The notes under the pieces are model-generated. The model ran no database searches. It saw only the letters and a list, made by a program, of their open reading frames with translations, and had not been told where the DNA came from. A stretch of 64,000 nucleotides of DNA from Alphaproteobacteria bacterium (lineage in GTDB: Bacteria; Pseudomonadota; Alphaproteobacteria; SHVV01): the NCBI GenBank assembly GCA_016869275.1, contig VGEO01000009.1, forward strand, positions 1-64,000, read 5' to 3'. A program made the position numbers and the translations under genes. Below are positions 34,861 through 43,229 of this stretch, piece by piece (the first letter of the stretch is position 1; the number at the start of each line of letters is the position of its first letter).

Positions 34861-36236
34861 CGGCCGCCAAACTCGCCGCCGCATTGCGGTCGTTCGCCCG
34901 GCGCCTGCGGGCCGGCGACGTTCCGCGCTTGGGACCCGTCGGGCTGGTCTCGCTTTACTACATCAATCACCTACGCGAGCGGATTCGCCAACTCGAGAGC
35001 GAGACCGCGAACTTGCGCACGGGCGCGGCGGCGGCACCGACCCAAAGCGCTCCGGCGCCGGCGGGACAACGCAGCGTCGTTTTCCTCCACCACGACTACT
35101 ACCACTTCTACTATCTCGCCCAAGCGCTGCGCCGCCGCGGCTGGGACGCGATATCGGTGAGCCTGGAAGGACCCGACAGCCCGAACGCCCGCTATTACCA
35201 CGGCGAGGACCTCAATCTTTACGATCCGGATCCGGCGGCATTCGCCCGCAAGGCCGCCGCATTCGCCGCCGAGGTGCGGCGGCGGTTTCGCATGGTGCAC
35301 TTCTACGGCAAGGGGCAGATGTCGTTCTTTCCGGCGACGTACGATCACGACGAGACGTACAGCGACCTGCCGGCGGATTTCATCGATCTCCGCCGCCACG
35401 GCATCAAGATCGGCTATACGGTGTGCGGCTGTCTCGATGGCATCGCGCAGTCGAGCTTCCATCGCTGGAGCGGGGGCGCTTGCGACAAGTGCGTGTGGCA
35501 GAACAACCCGCAAATTTGCAGCGATCGACGCAATCTGGCGTGGGGCCACAAGGTCGCCATGTTCTGCGACCTGGTCGCCACCGAAGGCGATCCGGCGCTC
35601 GACTACCAGAGCGGCCCCAAGTGCTACCGCGAGCCGCTGACGACCGCGCTCGACCCTGAATTCTGGCGGCCCGACCTCGCGATTCCGGAAAATCGCCGTC
35701 TTGCGCGCGGGGCTAACGAGCTCATCGTTTTTCACGCCGTCGGCAATTTCGCGACCCGGGCGCGCCAAGGCCGCAATATCAAGGGCACGCCGGCGGTGAC
35801 GGCGGCGATCGAGCGGCTGCGCGGGGAAGGGGTTCCGGTTCGGCTCGAATTCGTGTCGGACGTCCCCAACCGCGAGGTGCGGTTCATCCAGGCCCAGGCC
35901 GATGTCATCGTCGACCAACTCAACTTCGGGCGCTACGGCGCGACCGCGCGCGAAGGGCTCATGCTGGGAAAGCCGACGATCTGCCGGATCGACGGGCGCG
36001 AGCCGACGGGCGTGCCGGAACTCGATTCGATCCGCGAGTGCCCGCTGGTGTCGGCCGACGAGACCACGATCTACGCGGTGCTGCGCGACCTCCTGCTCGA
36101 TGCCGACAAGCGCCGTCGCATCGGCGCGCAAAGCCGCGCCTATGCGTTGAAGTGGCACGCGGCCGATGCGTGCGCGGAACGGTTCGAGCGCGTCTACGAC
36201 CGGCTGACGGCCGCGCAGCCGATTACCGCCGGTTAG
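34857..36236 (+). CDS. Glycosyltransferase-like protein with Cys cluster
   Basis: A 459-residue protein. After ~55 residues with a coiled-coil-like helix (LRERIRQLESETANLR), a Rossmann-type domain starts at SVVFLHHDYYHFYYLAQALR. The C-terminal half is like group 1 glycosyltransferases: NFGRYGATAREGLMLGKPTI and RRIGAQSRAYALKWHAADAC. In the middle lies an unusual Cys-rich stretch (VCGCLDG, GACDKCVWQ, QICSD; five cysteines in about 40 residues) that could bind a metal. Donor and acceptor unknown. ATG at 34857 overlaps the previous stop. Confidence 0.72.
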   Translation: MTAAKLAAALRSFARRLRAGDVPRLGPVGLVSLYYINHLRERIRQLESETANLRTGAAAAPTQSAPAPAGQRSVVFLHHDYYHFYYLAQALRRRGWDAISVSLEGPDSPNARYYHGEDLNLYDPDPAAFARKAAAFAAEVRRRFRMVHFYGKGQMSFFPATYDHDETYSDLPADFIDLRRHGIKIGYTVCGCLDGIAQSSFHRWSGGACDKCVWQNNPQICSDRRNLAWGHKVAMFCDLVATEGDPALDYQSGPKCYREPLTTALDPEFWRPDLAIPENRRLARGANELIVFHAVGNFATRARQGRNIKGTPAVTAAIERLRGEGVPVRLEFVSDVPNREVRFIQAQADVIVDQLNFGRYGATAREGLMLGKPTICRIDGREPTGVPELDSIRECPLVSADETTIYAVLRDLLLDADKRRRIGAQSRAYALKWHAADACAERFERVYDRLTAAQPITAG

Positions 36237-36251
36237 GTCGAGCGCGACGCT

Positions 36252-37415
36252 GTGGCCAATTCGATCCCGCGCTTGGTTCTGTTCGGCGACCCCGACGGAA
36301 TTCCGCAACTGCTCCGGCACCTGGGAAAACGAGCCCCGGTGGCAGCCATCGTCGGAGCCTCGATCCGTCCCCACCAACACACGCGCTTGGCGGCGATGGC
36401 CGACCAGCGAGGCTGTCCGTTCTTGGTGCAGCCGACATGGCAGGGGTCCGATTATCCGGCTTTTGTCGACGCCATCCGTGACATCGCGCCCGACCTGATC
36501 CTCGTCAATTCTTACGCCATGATTCTACGGCCGGACGTCCTGGCGATTCCGCGCCGCGGCGCCATCAACGTCCACGGCGCGCTCCTGCCCGAGCAGCGCG
36601 GCGCCAATCCGGTCGAGTGGGCGCTCCTCGGCGGTGCGCGCAAGACCGGGGTCACCGTGCATAGGGTCGATGCGGGCATCGACACCGGCGACATCGTCGC
36701 GCGAGAAGAAGTGCCGATCTACTTCGAGGACACGTGGCGCGACGTTCGCGCGCGCGTCAATCGCGCCACCGATCGGGTATTGGCGCGGATGCTGCCCCTC
36801 ATTCTCGCCGGCCGGGCGCCGCGCCGGCGGCAGGACGAGCGGCGCGCCGCTCATTTCGCACGGCGGCGCGCGGAGGACGGACGCTTCGAGTGGGCGTGGC
36901 CGCTCCGGCGGATTTACAACCTCGTGCGCGCCGTGGTCGCGCCGCACCCGGGCGCTTGGAGCGACGCGGCTGGCGGCAAGATCCTGCTCGACCGCTTCTA
37001 CACGCTGTCCGAGCTAGCCGCTCTGAAATACGACCCCGACCGGGGCGGCCAAACGCTGGCCGCGGCCGGGGTCGCGTTACGACCGGTATCGGCGACGCGC
37101 GCCGCCGGCGCGACCGCGCCGCGGGTTGCAGGTGCGGCGGCGTCGCGGCAGCGCCGCCGCCGCGCCAACCGCGCGCTCGCCTTCGACATTTCGATCGGGG
37201 CCACCGGACACGGACGCTGCGCTTTGCGTAACATCGACTACGAGCGCGGCACCGCGCACCTCGCGCTGAGAGTTAAGCGCACCGCATCCGCGCAAACGAT
37301 CGGCATCGTCACGACGTTGGTGACGGCGTTCGCCAAGCGCGAACTCGGCCTCCGCCGCGTGAGCGGCGGCCGCCGTTCGGTCCGCCCCGCCCGGCAACGC
37401 GCGTGCATCCGATGA
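36252..37415 (+). CDS. Sugar N-formyltransferase fused to a GNAT-like fragment
   Basis: A 387-residue protein. Residues ~5-200 are a formyltransferase domain related to Fmt/ArnA: ILVNSYAMILRPDVLAIPRR, the catalytic INVHGALLPEQRGANPVEWA, and VHRVDAGIDTGDIVAREE with the key Asp. The substrate is then expected to be an amino sugar on a nucleotide, using N10-formyl-tetrahydrofolate. After a basic linker, residues ~310-370 (GHGRCALRNIDYERGTAHLA, TIGIVTTLVTAFAKRELGLR) look like the first half of a GNAT acetyltransferase, cut off soon after its acetyl-CoA loop. GTG at 36252 starts 15 bases after the previous gene. Confidence 0.75.
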   Translation: MANSIPRLVLFGDPDGIPQLLRHLGKRAPVAAIVGASIRPHQHTRLAAMADQRGCPFLVQPTWQGSDYPAFVDAIRDIAPDLILVNSYAMILRPDVLAIPRRGAINVHGALLPEQRGANPVEWALLGGARKTGVTVHRVDAGIDTGDIVAREEVPIYFEDTWRDVRARVNRATDRVLARMLPLILAGRAPRRRQDERRAAHFARRRAEDGRFEWAWPLRRIYNLVRAVVAPHPGAWSDAAGGKILLDRFYTLSELAALKYDPDRGGQTLAAAGVALRPVSATRAAGATAPRVAGAAASRQRRRRANRALAFDISIGATGHGRCALRNIDYERGTAHLALRVKRTASAQTIGIVTTLVTAFAKRELGLRRVSGGRRSVRPARQRACIR

Positions 37416-38149
37416 CAGTCGTCGCCATTCATCAGCCGAACTTTTTCCCGTGGCTCGGTTACTTCGACAAGATCGCGCGCAGCGACGTGTTCGTGTTCCT
37501 CGACCACGTCGCGCCGCCGCTCGGCGGTTCCTCGCGAATCAACCGCGTCGAGATTCTGATCAACGGCAAGAAGGCATGGCTGACCGTTCCGATCCCGCGC
37601 GGCCGCGAAGCACGCCAGAGCATCGCCGCCCTGCCGCTCGGCGTCGACACGACATGGCGCGCGAAGATCGAGCGTACGATCGCGCAGACTTACGCGCGCG
37701 CGCCCTACGCAGCGAGCGTGATGCCGATCGTTCGCGACCTATTGGCACTGCCAGCGCCCTCGCTCGGTTACTATAACGAACAGGTCATTCGTTCGCTTTG
37801 CGAGCGCCTTGCGTTGACGAAGGCTGAACTCGTATCGTCGAGCGCGCTCGGAATCGGCGCGCTGAACGCAACCGACCTTCTGATCGCGATCGTCAAAGCC
37901 TGCGGCGGCGGCACTTACTTGTCGGGCGACGGCGCCGATGGATATCAGGATGTTGCCTCGTACGCGGCGCAACGGATCGGACTTGTTTTTCAGGAGTACC
38001 GGCAACCCTCGTACCCGCGAGGCGGCGACGACTTCGTCGCCGGGCTCTCGATCATCGATGCCTTGATGCATTGCGGATTCGAGGGGACCGCCGGTTTGAT
38101 TCGAGCGGCCGCCGCGCGCCGCGCGGGCGCCGCGTTAGCCAACGGATGA
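37412..38149 (+). CDS. WbqC family protein
   Basis: A 245-residue protein opening VVAIHQPNFFPWLGYFDKIA, the signature of the WbqC family, followed by FVFLDHVAPPLGGSSRINRV, KKAWLTVPI and the C-terminal region YLSGDGADGYQDV. WbqC proteins are found in O-antigen clusters and are thought to add amino-acid or acyl groups to sugars; the reaction is not firmly established. The ATG at 37412 overlaps the formyltransferase TGA (ATGA), better than the GTG at 37403. G+C is somewhat lower than the neighbours. Confidence 0.82.
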   Translation: MTVVAIHQPNFFPWLGYFDKIARSDVFVFLDHVAPPLGGSSRINRVEILINGKKAWLTVPIPRGREARQSIAALPLGVDTTWRAKIERTIAQTYARAPYAASVMPIVRDLLALPAPSLGYYNEQVIRSLCERLALTKAELVSSSALGIGALNATDLLIAIVKACGGGTYLSGDGADGYQDVASYAAQRIGLVFQEYRQPSYPRGGDDFVAGLSIIDALMHCGFEGTAGLIRAAAARRAGAALANG

Positions 38150-38159
38150 CGTCGAGCCG

Positions 38160-40076
38160 ATGTGCGGAATCACCGGACTTGTAAACGTGCGGCGCCAGCC
38201 GGTGCCGAGGCTCGATCGCGCGCTCACGGTCATGGGCGATTTACTCGCCCATCGCGGCCCCGACGGCGCCGGAACCTGGCGGAGCCCGGCCGGCGAGGTC
38301 GGCTTCGCGCACCGGCGCTTGAGCATCATCGATCTCTCGGCGACCGGCGCCCAGCCGATGCGGGGCGAAAACGGCGCCGTCGTCGTCCACAACGGCGAGA
38401 TTTACAACTACCGCGAGCTTCGCCAGGCGTTGGCCGGGCATTGGCGTTTCGCCGGGTCGTCCGACACCGAGACGATCCTGGCGGCGTACGCCCGCTACGG
38501 CGCCGCGTGCGTCGATCATCTGCGCGGCATGTTCGCGTTCGCGATATGGGACGGAACTCGCCTGTTCTGCGCCCGCGACCGTTTCGGTATCAAACCCCTC
38601 TATTACGTCCAGGTCGGCGATCTGTTCGCATTCGCGTCCGAGGCCAAGGCGCTGTTGCCGTTGCTGCCGGCGATCGCGACCGATGCGGACGCGTTCGCCG
38701 AATACGTCACGTTCCAGTTCCCGCTCGGCGACCGCACCCTGTTCGCCGACATCAAGCAGCTGATGCCCGGCCATACGCTGACGGTCGAGAACGGGACGAT
38801 CCGCATTGCACGCTATTGGGACGTCGCCTACGAGATCGACTACCGCCACGACGCGCCGTATTTTCAGCGCCGGCTGACCGAGCTGCTCGATCAATCGATC
38901 GACCTGCACCTGCGCGCCGACGTCGAGGTCGGCTCCTATCTTTCCGGCGGCGTCGATTCGAGCTTGATCGCGATCTTGGCCTCGCGCCACAGCGCCGCCA
39001 ACGACAAGGCGTTTCACGGCAAGTTCACCGAGCCCGCCGGCTACGACGAAAGCGCCTATGCCGCCATCGCCGCCGCCGCCGCCGGCAAGACGCTGTTCCA
39101 GACCGCGATCACGCCCGCCGATTTCGCCGCCGAAATCGAGCGCGTGATCTACCACCTCGACTACCCGATCGCCGGACCCGGGTCGTTCCCTCAGTACATG
39201 GTCGCGAAACTCGCCGCCCGCCACGTCAAGGTCGTGTTGGGCGGCCAAGGGGGGGATGAGACCTTCGGCGGCTACGCCCGCTATCTGCTTGCCTATTTCG
39301 AGCAGTGCATCCGCGCCGCGATCGACGGTACCTACAAGAACGGCAACTTCGTGGTGACGATCGAATCGATCGTGCCGAACCTGGGCGTCCTCCGCGAATA
39401 CGTGCCGCTGATGCGACAGTTCTGGCAGGACGGCCTGTTCGGCCCGCTCGATCAGCGCTACCTCCGCCTGATCGACCGCTCGGTCGATGCCGGCGGCGAA
39501 ATCGTCTGGGGCGACCTCGATCGCGCGCGGGTACGGGCCGCCTATGCCGCGATCTTCAACAGCGTCCGCACCGTCCGTCACGAGAGCTATTTCGACAGCA
39601 TGACGCACTTCGACTTCAAGACGCTGCTGCCCGCCCTGCTTCACGTCGAAGATCGCATGAGCATGGCGCACGGCCTCGAGTCGCGGGTCCCGTTCCTCGA
39701 CCATCCGCTGATCGAGTTCGTCGCGACCGTCCCGGCCGACGTCAAGTTCAAAGGCGGACAGATGAAGCACCTGTTGAAGGAGGCTTATCGCGATGCGATT
39801 CCGGCGGCGATCGCCGGCCGGCGCGACAAGATGGGCTTCCCGGTCCCTCTGAACGAGTGGCGCCAGGGTGTTTTGAGCGATTACGTCAACGATCTCTTCC
39901 GCTCGGAGCGAGCGCGCACGCGACCGTTCGTCGACGCCAAAGCCGTCATCGCCGGCCTCGACGGCGGCGGGCGCTTCAGCCGAAAACTGTGGGGGCTGCT
40001 ATCGCTCGAGGTCTGGTATAGAGCGTTCCATGACCGCGCAGCCCACTATGCGGGACTGCTCGACCAAGCGGCGTAA
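38160..40076 (+). CDS. asnB: Asparagine synthase-like amidotransferase 3
   Basis: A 638-residue AsnB-family protein: MCGITGL with Cys2, AHRGPDGAGTW, HRRLSIIDLS, a normal glutamine-binding HNGEIYNYRELR, and ARDRFGIKPLYY. The synthetase domain has YLSGGVDSSLIAILA and VLGGQGGDETFGGYARY, and it ends KMGFPVPLNEWRQG like LPS-associated AsnB proteins. It is clearly distinct from copies 1 and 2 in its middle section, so the three probably act on different acceptors or positions. ATG at 38160 fixed by Cys2, ten bases after WbqC. Confidence 0.87.
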   Translation: MCGITGLVNVRRQPVPRLDRALTVMGDLLAHRGPDGAGTWRSPAGEVGFAHRRLSIIDLSATGAQPMRGENGAVVVHNGEIYNYRELRQALAGHWRFAGSSDTETILAAYARYGAACVDHLRGMFAFAIWDGTRLFCARDRFGIKPLYYVQVGDLFAFASEAKALLPLLPAIATDADAFAEYVTFQFPLGDRTLFADIKQLMPGHTLTVENGTIRIARYWDVAYEIDYRHDAPYFQRRLTELLDQSIDLHLRADVEVGSYLSGGVDSSLIAILASRHSAANDKAFHGKFTEPAGYDESAYAAIAAAAAGKTLFQTAITPADFAAEIERVIYHLDYPIAGPGSFPQYMVAKLAARHVKVVLGGQGGDETFGGYARYLLAYFEQCIRAAIDGTYKNGNFVVTIESIVPNLGVLREYVPLMRQFWQDGLFGPLDQRYLRLIDRSVDAGGEIVWGDLDRARVRAAYAAIFNSVRTVRHESYFDSMTHFDFKTLLPALLHVEDRMSMAHGLESRVPFLDHPLIEFVATVPADVKFKGGQMKHLLKEAYRDAIPAAIAGRRDKMGFPVPLNEWRQGVLSDYVNDLFRSERARTRPFVDAKAVIAGLDGGGRFSRKLWGLLSLEVWYRAFHDRAAHYAGLLDQAA

Positions 40077-40096
40077 CGTCAACGCGGAACGGCATC

Positions 40097-41029
40097 ATGA
40101 AGGTCCTCATCACCGGCGGTTCAGGCTTTATCGGCTCGACCCTCACCGACCGGCTCAACCGCCGCGGCGATCGGGTGGTCGTGATCGACAACTTCGCCAC
40201 CGGACGGCGCGACAACCTGACCGCCCGCGACAACCTCACCGTCGTCGAAGGCGACATCGCCGATCCGGCCCTGGTCAGGCAATGGGCCGGCGATTTTCGT
40301 CCCGATCTCATCGTCCACGCCGCCGCGTCCTACAAGGACCCCGACGACTGGATCGGCGATGCCCGCACCAATGCGCTCGGCTCGGCGATCGTGGCGCGCG
40401 CGGCCAAAGAGTTCGCGGTCGGGCGGATCGTCTATTTCCAGACCGCGCTCTGCTATGGGTTGAAGCCGCTGCAGCAGCCGATCGCGCTCGATCACCCGAT
40501 CGTGCCGGGCGCCACCAGCTACGCGATCAGCAAGACCGCGGGCGAGCAGTACATCGCGCTGTCGGGCGTCGATTACGTCTCGTTCCGGCTCGCCAACGCC
40601 TACGGCCCGCGCAACTTGAGCGGACCGCTGCCGACCTTTTTCAGCCGCTTGAAAAGCGGCAAAGATTGCTTCGTCATGGACACGCGCCGCGACTTCATCT
40701 TCATCGAGGATATGGTCGATTGCGTGATGGGCGCGGTCGATGGCAAGGGCCGGGGCGTCTATCACATCTCGTCAGGCGCGGACTTCGCGATCAAGGAGCT
40801 CTATGACGCCGTGGTCAAGGCGATGCGCCTCAACATGATCAAGGAGGTCGAGGTGCGGCCGCGCCACCCCGACGATGCACCCACCATCCTGCTCGACCCG
40901 TCGCGCACGCAGAAGGATTTCGGCTGGCGCGTGAAGACGCCGCTCGCCCAGGGCGTCAGCGAGGCAGTTGCCTACTATGAAAAGTTCGGGATCGCCGAGA
41001 CCTATACGCATCTCCGCTTGCCGCGCTGA
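40097..41029 (+). CDS. NAD-dependent sugar epimerase (SDR) C
   Basis: A 310-residue extended SDR: MKVLITGGSGFIGSTLTDRL (NAD binding), DNFATGRRDNL as the ribose-binding acidic end, and SYAISKTAGEQY carrying YxxxK. Catalytic Ser is replaced by Thr in QTALCYGLKPL, which is allowed in the family. RLANAYGPRNLSG and VYHISSGADFAIKEL form the C-terminal part. It has the pattern of UDP-hexose 4-epimerases, but the reaction is not deducible. Twenty bases after asnB 3; part of the long operon. Confidence 0.84.
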   Translation: MKVLITGGSGFIGSTLTDRLNRRGDRVVVIDNFATGRRDNLTARDNLTVVEGDIADPALVRQWAGDFRPDLIVHAAASYKDPDDWIGDARTNALGSAIVARAAKEFAVGRIVYFQTALCYGLKPLQQPIALDHPIVPGATSYAISKTAGEQYIALSGVDYVSFRLANAYGPRNLSGPLPTFFSRLKSGKDCFVMDTRRDFIFIEDMVDCVMGAVDGKGRGVYHISSGADFAIKELYDAVVKAMRLNMIKEVEVRPRHPDDAPTILLDPSRTQKDFGWRVKTPLAQGVSEAVAYYEKFGIAETYTHLRLPR

Positions 41030-41071
41030 CGCGGCGCGATCGTCGCGGAGTGATCGGCTGCTGCGCCCGTC

Positions 41072-42139
41072 ATGACCGAGCCTTCGCTTGGAGGTACGGC
41101 CGTTCTGGTCGTCGGCGGGGCCGGCTTCGTCGGCAGCAACCTCTGTCGCGCGCTGCTCGCCGACGGCGCGGCGTCGATTGTCGTGGTCGACAACCTGCTC
41201 TCGGCCGAGCGCGAGAATCTGCCGGCCACCACCCAGCTCGAGTTCCGGCAGGGTTCGATCGCCGACGATCGCGTTCTCGCCGCCCTCGACGATCGTTTCG
41301 ACTATGTTTTCCATCTCGCGACGTACCACGGCAACCAGAGCTCGATCGCCGATCCGCTCGCCGATCACGCGAACAACACGCTGACGACCTTGAAGCTCTA
41401 CGAACGCATCAAGGGATTCGCCCGGCTGCGCAAGGTCGTTTACGCCTCGGCCGGCTGTACGGTGGCCGAGAAAACCTTTGCCGCGGCCCACGCGACGCCC
41501 GAGGACGCGCCGGTGTCGCTGTGGCACGACAGCCCGTACCAGATCTCGAAGATCGTCGGCGAGCTCTACAGCAACTACTATTTCACGCGCCACCGGCTCT
41601 CGGTCGTCAAGGCGCGGTTTCAGAACATCTACGGGCCCGGCGAGATACTGGGCGCCGGCCAATGGCGCGGCACGGCGGCGACCGTGTGGCGGAACGTGAC
41701 GCCGACCTTCATCTATCGCGCGATCAAAGGACTGCCGCTCGTCCTCGACAACGGCGGCCGAGCGGGGCGCGACTTCATTTACGTCGGCGACATCGTCGCA
41801 GGCCTGATGCGGTGCGCGACTCGCGGTGTCCCCGGCGAGGTCTATAACCTCGCCTCGGGCGTCGAGACGACGATCCTCGATCTGGCCGAACGCGTGAAAG
41901 CGCTGACCGGCGGTGCCGCGCGGATCGAGCTCGGGCCGCCGCGCGACTGGGACCGCTCCGGTCACCGTTACGGCGATCCTGCCAAGGCGCGGACCGCCCT
42001 CGGTTTCACCGCCACCGTCGCGCTCGACGAGGGCTTGGCGCAGACGGTCGAGTGGACGAGAGCCAATCTCGCCTTGATCGAACGCTGCATCGCGCGCCAC
42101 CGCGCGCACCTCGTGGCGGCGGGGGCGGCCGCGCCATGA
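41072..42139 (+). CDS. NAD-dependent sugar epimerase (SDR) D
   Basis: A 355-residue extended SDR with VLVVGGAGFVGSNLCRALLA, VVVDNLLSAERENLP, the catalytic SPYQISKIVGE (YxxxK) and RFQNIYGPGE. The C-terminal half has GRAGRDFIYVGDIVAGL and VYNLASGVETTILDLAERV, the pattern of UDP-sugar epimerases and decarboxylases. Specific substrate unknown. Its TGA overlaps the ATG of the UDP-GlcNAc 2-epimerase at 42136, suggesting that the two work on the same sugar branch. Confidence 0.84.
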   Translation: MTEPSLGGTAVLVVGGAGFVGSNLCRALLADGAASIVVVDNLLSAERENLPATTQLEFRQGSIADDRVLAALDDRFDYVFHLATYHGNQSSIADPLADHANNTLTTLKLYERIKGFARLRKVVYASAGCTVAEKTFAAAHATPEDAPVSLWHDSPYQISKIVGELYSNYYFTRHRLSVVKARFQNIYGPGEILGAGQWRGTAATVWRNVTPTFIYRAIKGLPLVLDNGGRAGRDFIYVGDIVAGLMRCATRGVPGEVYNLASGVETTILDLAERVKALTGGAARIELGPPRDWDRSGHRYGDPAKARTALGFTATVALDEGLAQTVEWTRANLALIERCIARHRAHLVAAGAAAP

Positions 42140-43227
42140 CGATAACGATCGTCGCCATCGTCGGCGCCCGGCCCCAATTCATCAAGGCAGCGGTGGTATC
42201 GCGGGCGCTCCGGCGCTATCGCGACATCAGCGAGACGCTGATCCATACCGGACAGCACTTCGACGACAACATGTCGCGGGTGTTCTTCGACGAACTCGAG
42301 ATCCCGGCGCCGACCCACAATCTCGGCATCGCCCAGCAGAGCCACGGCGCCATGACCGGACGCATGCTCGAGGCGACCGAGCGCATCCTGATCGAGGCCG
42401 CGCCCGACTGGGTGGTGGTCTACGGCGACACCAACTCGACGCTGGCCGGAGCGCTCGCCGCAATCAAACTTCACATCAAGGTCGCGCACGTCGAAGCGGG
42501 TCTGCGCTCGTTCAACCGCCGCATGCCCGAGGAAATCAACCGCGTCGCGACCGACCACGTCGCCGATCTTCTGTTCGCCCCGACCGAAGCGGCGGTCGCC
42601 AACCTCGCCCGCGAAGGTATCGCTGGAGACCGGGTCCGGCTGGTCGGCGACGTCATGTACGATTCGGCTCGCTTCGCGAGGGCACGCATCGACCAAGCAT
42701 TGCCCCGCACGCTCGGCTTGCGACCGAAGGGCTTTATTCTCGCCACTATCCACCGCCAGGAGAACACCGACGACCCCGCCCGCCTGCGGGCGATCGTCGA
42801 GGGCTTGAGCGCGATCGCGGAGACGATGCCGGTCGTCCTCCCGCTCCATCCGCGTACGCGCTCGGCGCTGACGGCACATGGGCTCGAGGCGCGCGCATCG
42901 GCGCGGCTGCGCGTGATCGAGCCGGTCGGCTACTTCGCGATGCTGGCGCTCGAGCAGGCGGCGCGCCTGATTGCGACCGACTCCGGCGGCGTGCAAAAGG
43001 AGGCGTTCTTCGCCGGAACGCCGTGCGTGACGCTCCGCGACGAGACCGAGTGGGTCGAACTCGTCGCCGCCGGCGTCAATCGGGTGCTGCCGCCGACCGA
43101 TGCGACCCGCGTCGGCGCCGGCCTGCGCGCCGCCCTCGCCGACGAGCGCGCTTGGCCCAAGATCGAGCTCTATGGCGGCGGCCGCGCCGGCGAGGCGATC
43201 GCGCGCGCGCTGGCGGGCGAGCGTTAG
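42136..43227 (+). CDS. wecB: UDP-N-acetylglucosamine 2-epimerase (WecB/WbpI-like)
   Basis: A 363-residue non-hydrolysing 2-epimerase: IVGARPQFIKAAVVSRAL, the start of the substrate site IHTGQHFDDNMS, VYGDTNSTLAGALAA, HVEAGLRSFNRRMPEE with the catalytic acids, RVATDHVADLLFAPT, RQENTD, and DSGGVQKEAFFAG. It inverts C2 to give a manno-configured sugar. Either UDP-GlcNAc to UDP-ManNAc or, as for WbpI/WlbD, the 2,3-diacetamido glucuronate derivative would fit the cluster; the second completes the ManNAc3NAcA pathway present here. ATG at 42136, ATGA overlap. Confidence 0.9.
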   Translation: MTITIVAIVGARPQFIKAAVVSRALRRYRDISETLIHTGQHFDDNMSRVFFDELEIPAPTHNLGIAQQSHGAMTGRMLEATERILIEAAPDWVVVYGDTNSTLAGALAAIKLHIKVAHVEAGLRSFNRRMPEEINRVATDHVADLLFAPTEAAVANLAREGIAGDRVRLVGDVMYDSARFARARIDQALPRTLGLRPKGFILATIHRQENTDDPARLRAIVEGLSAIAETMPVVLPLHPRTRSALTAHGLEARASARLRVIEPVGYFAMLALEQAARLIATDSGGVQKEAFFAGTPCVTLRDETEWVELVAAGVNRVLPPTDATRVGAGLRAALADERAWPKIELYGGGRAGEAIARALAGER

Positions 43228-43229
43228 GC

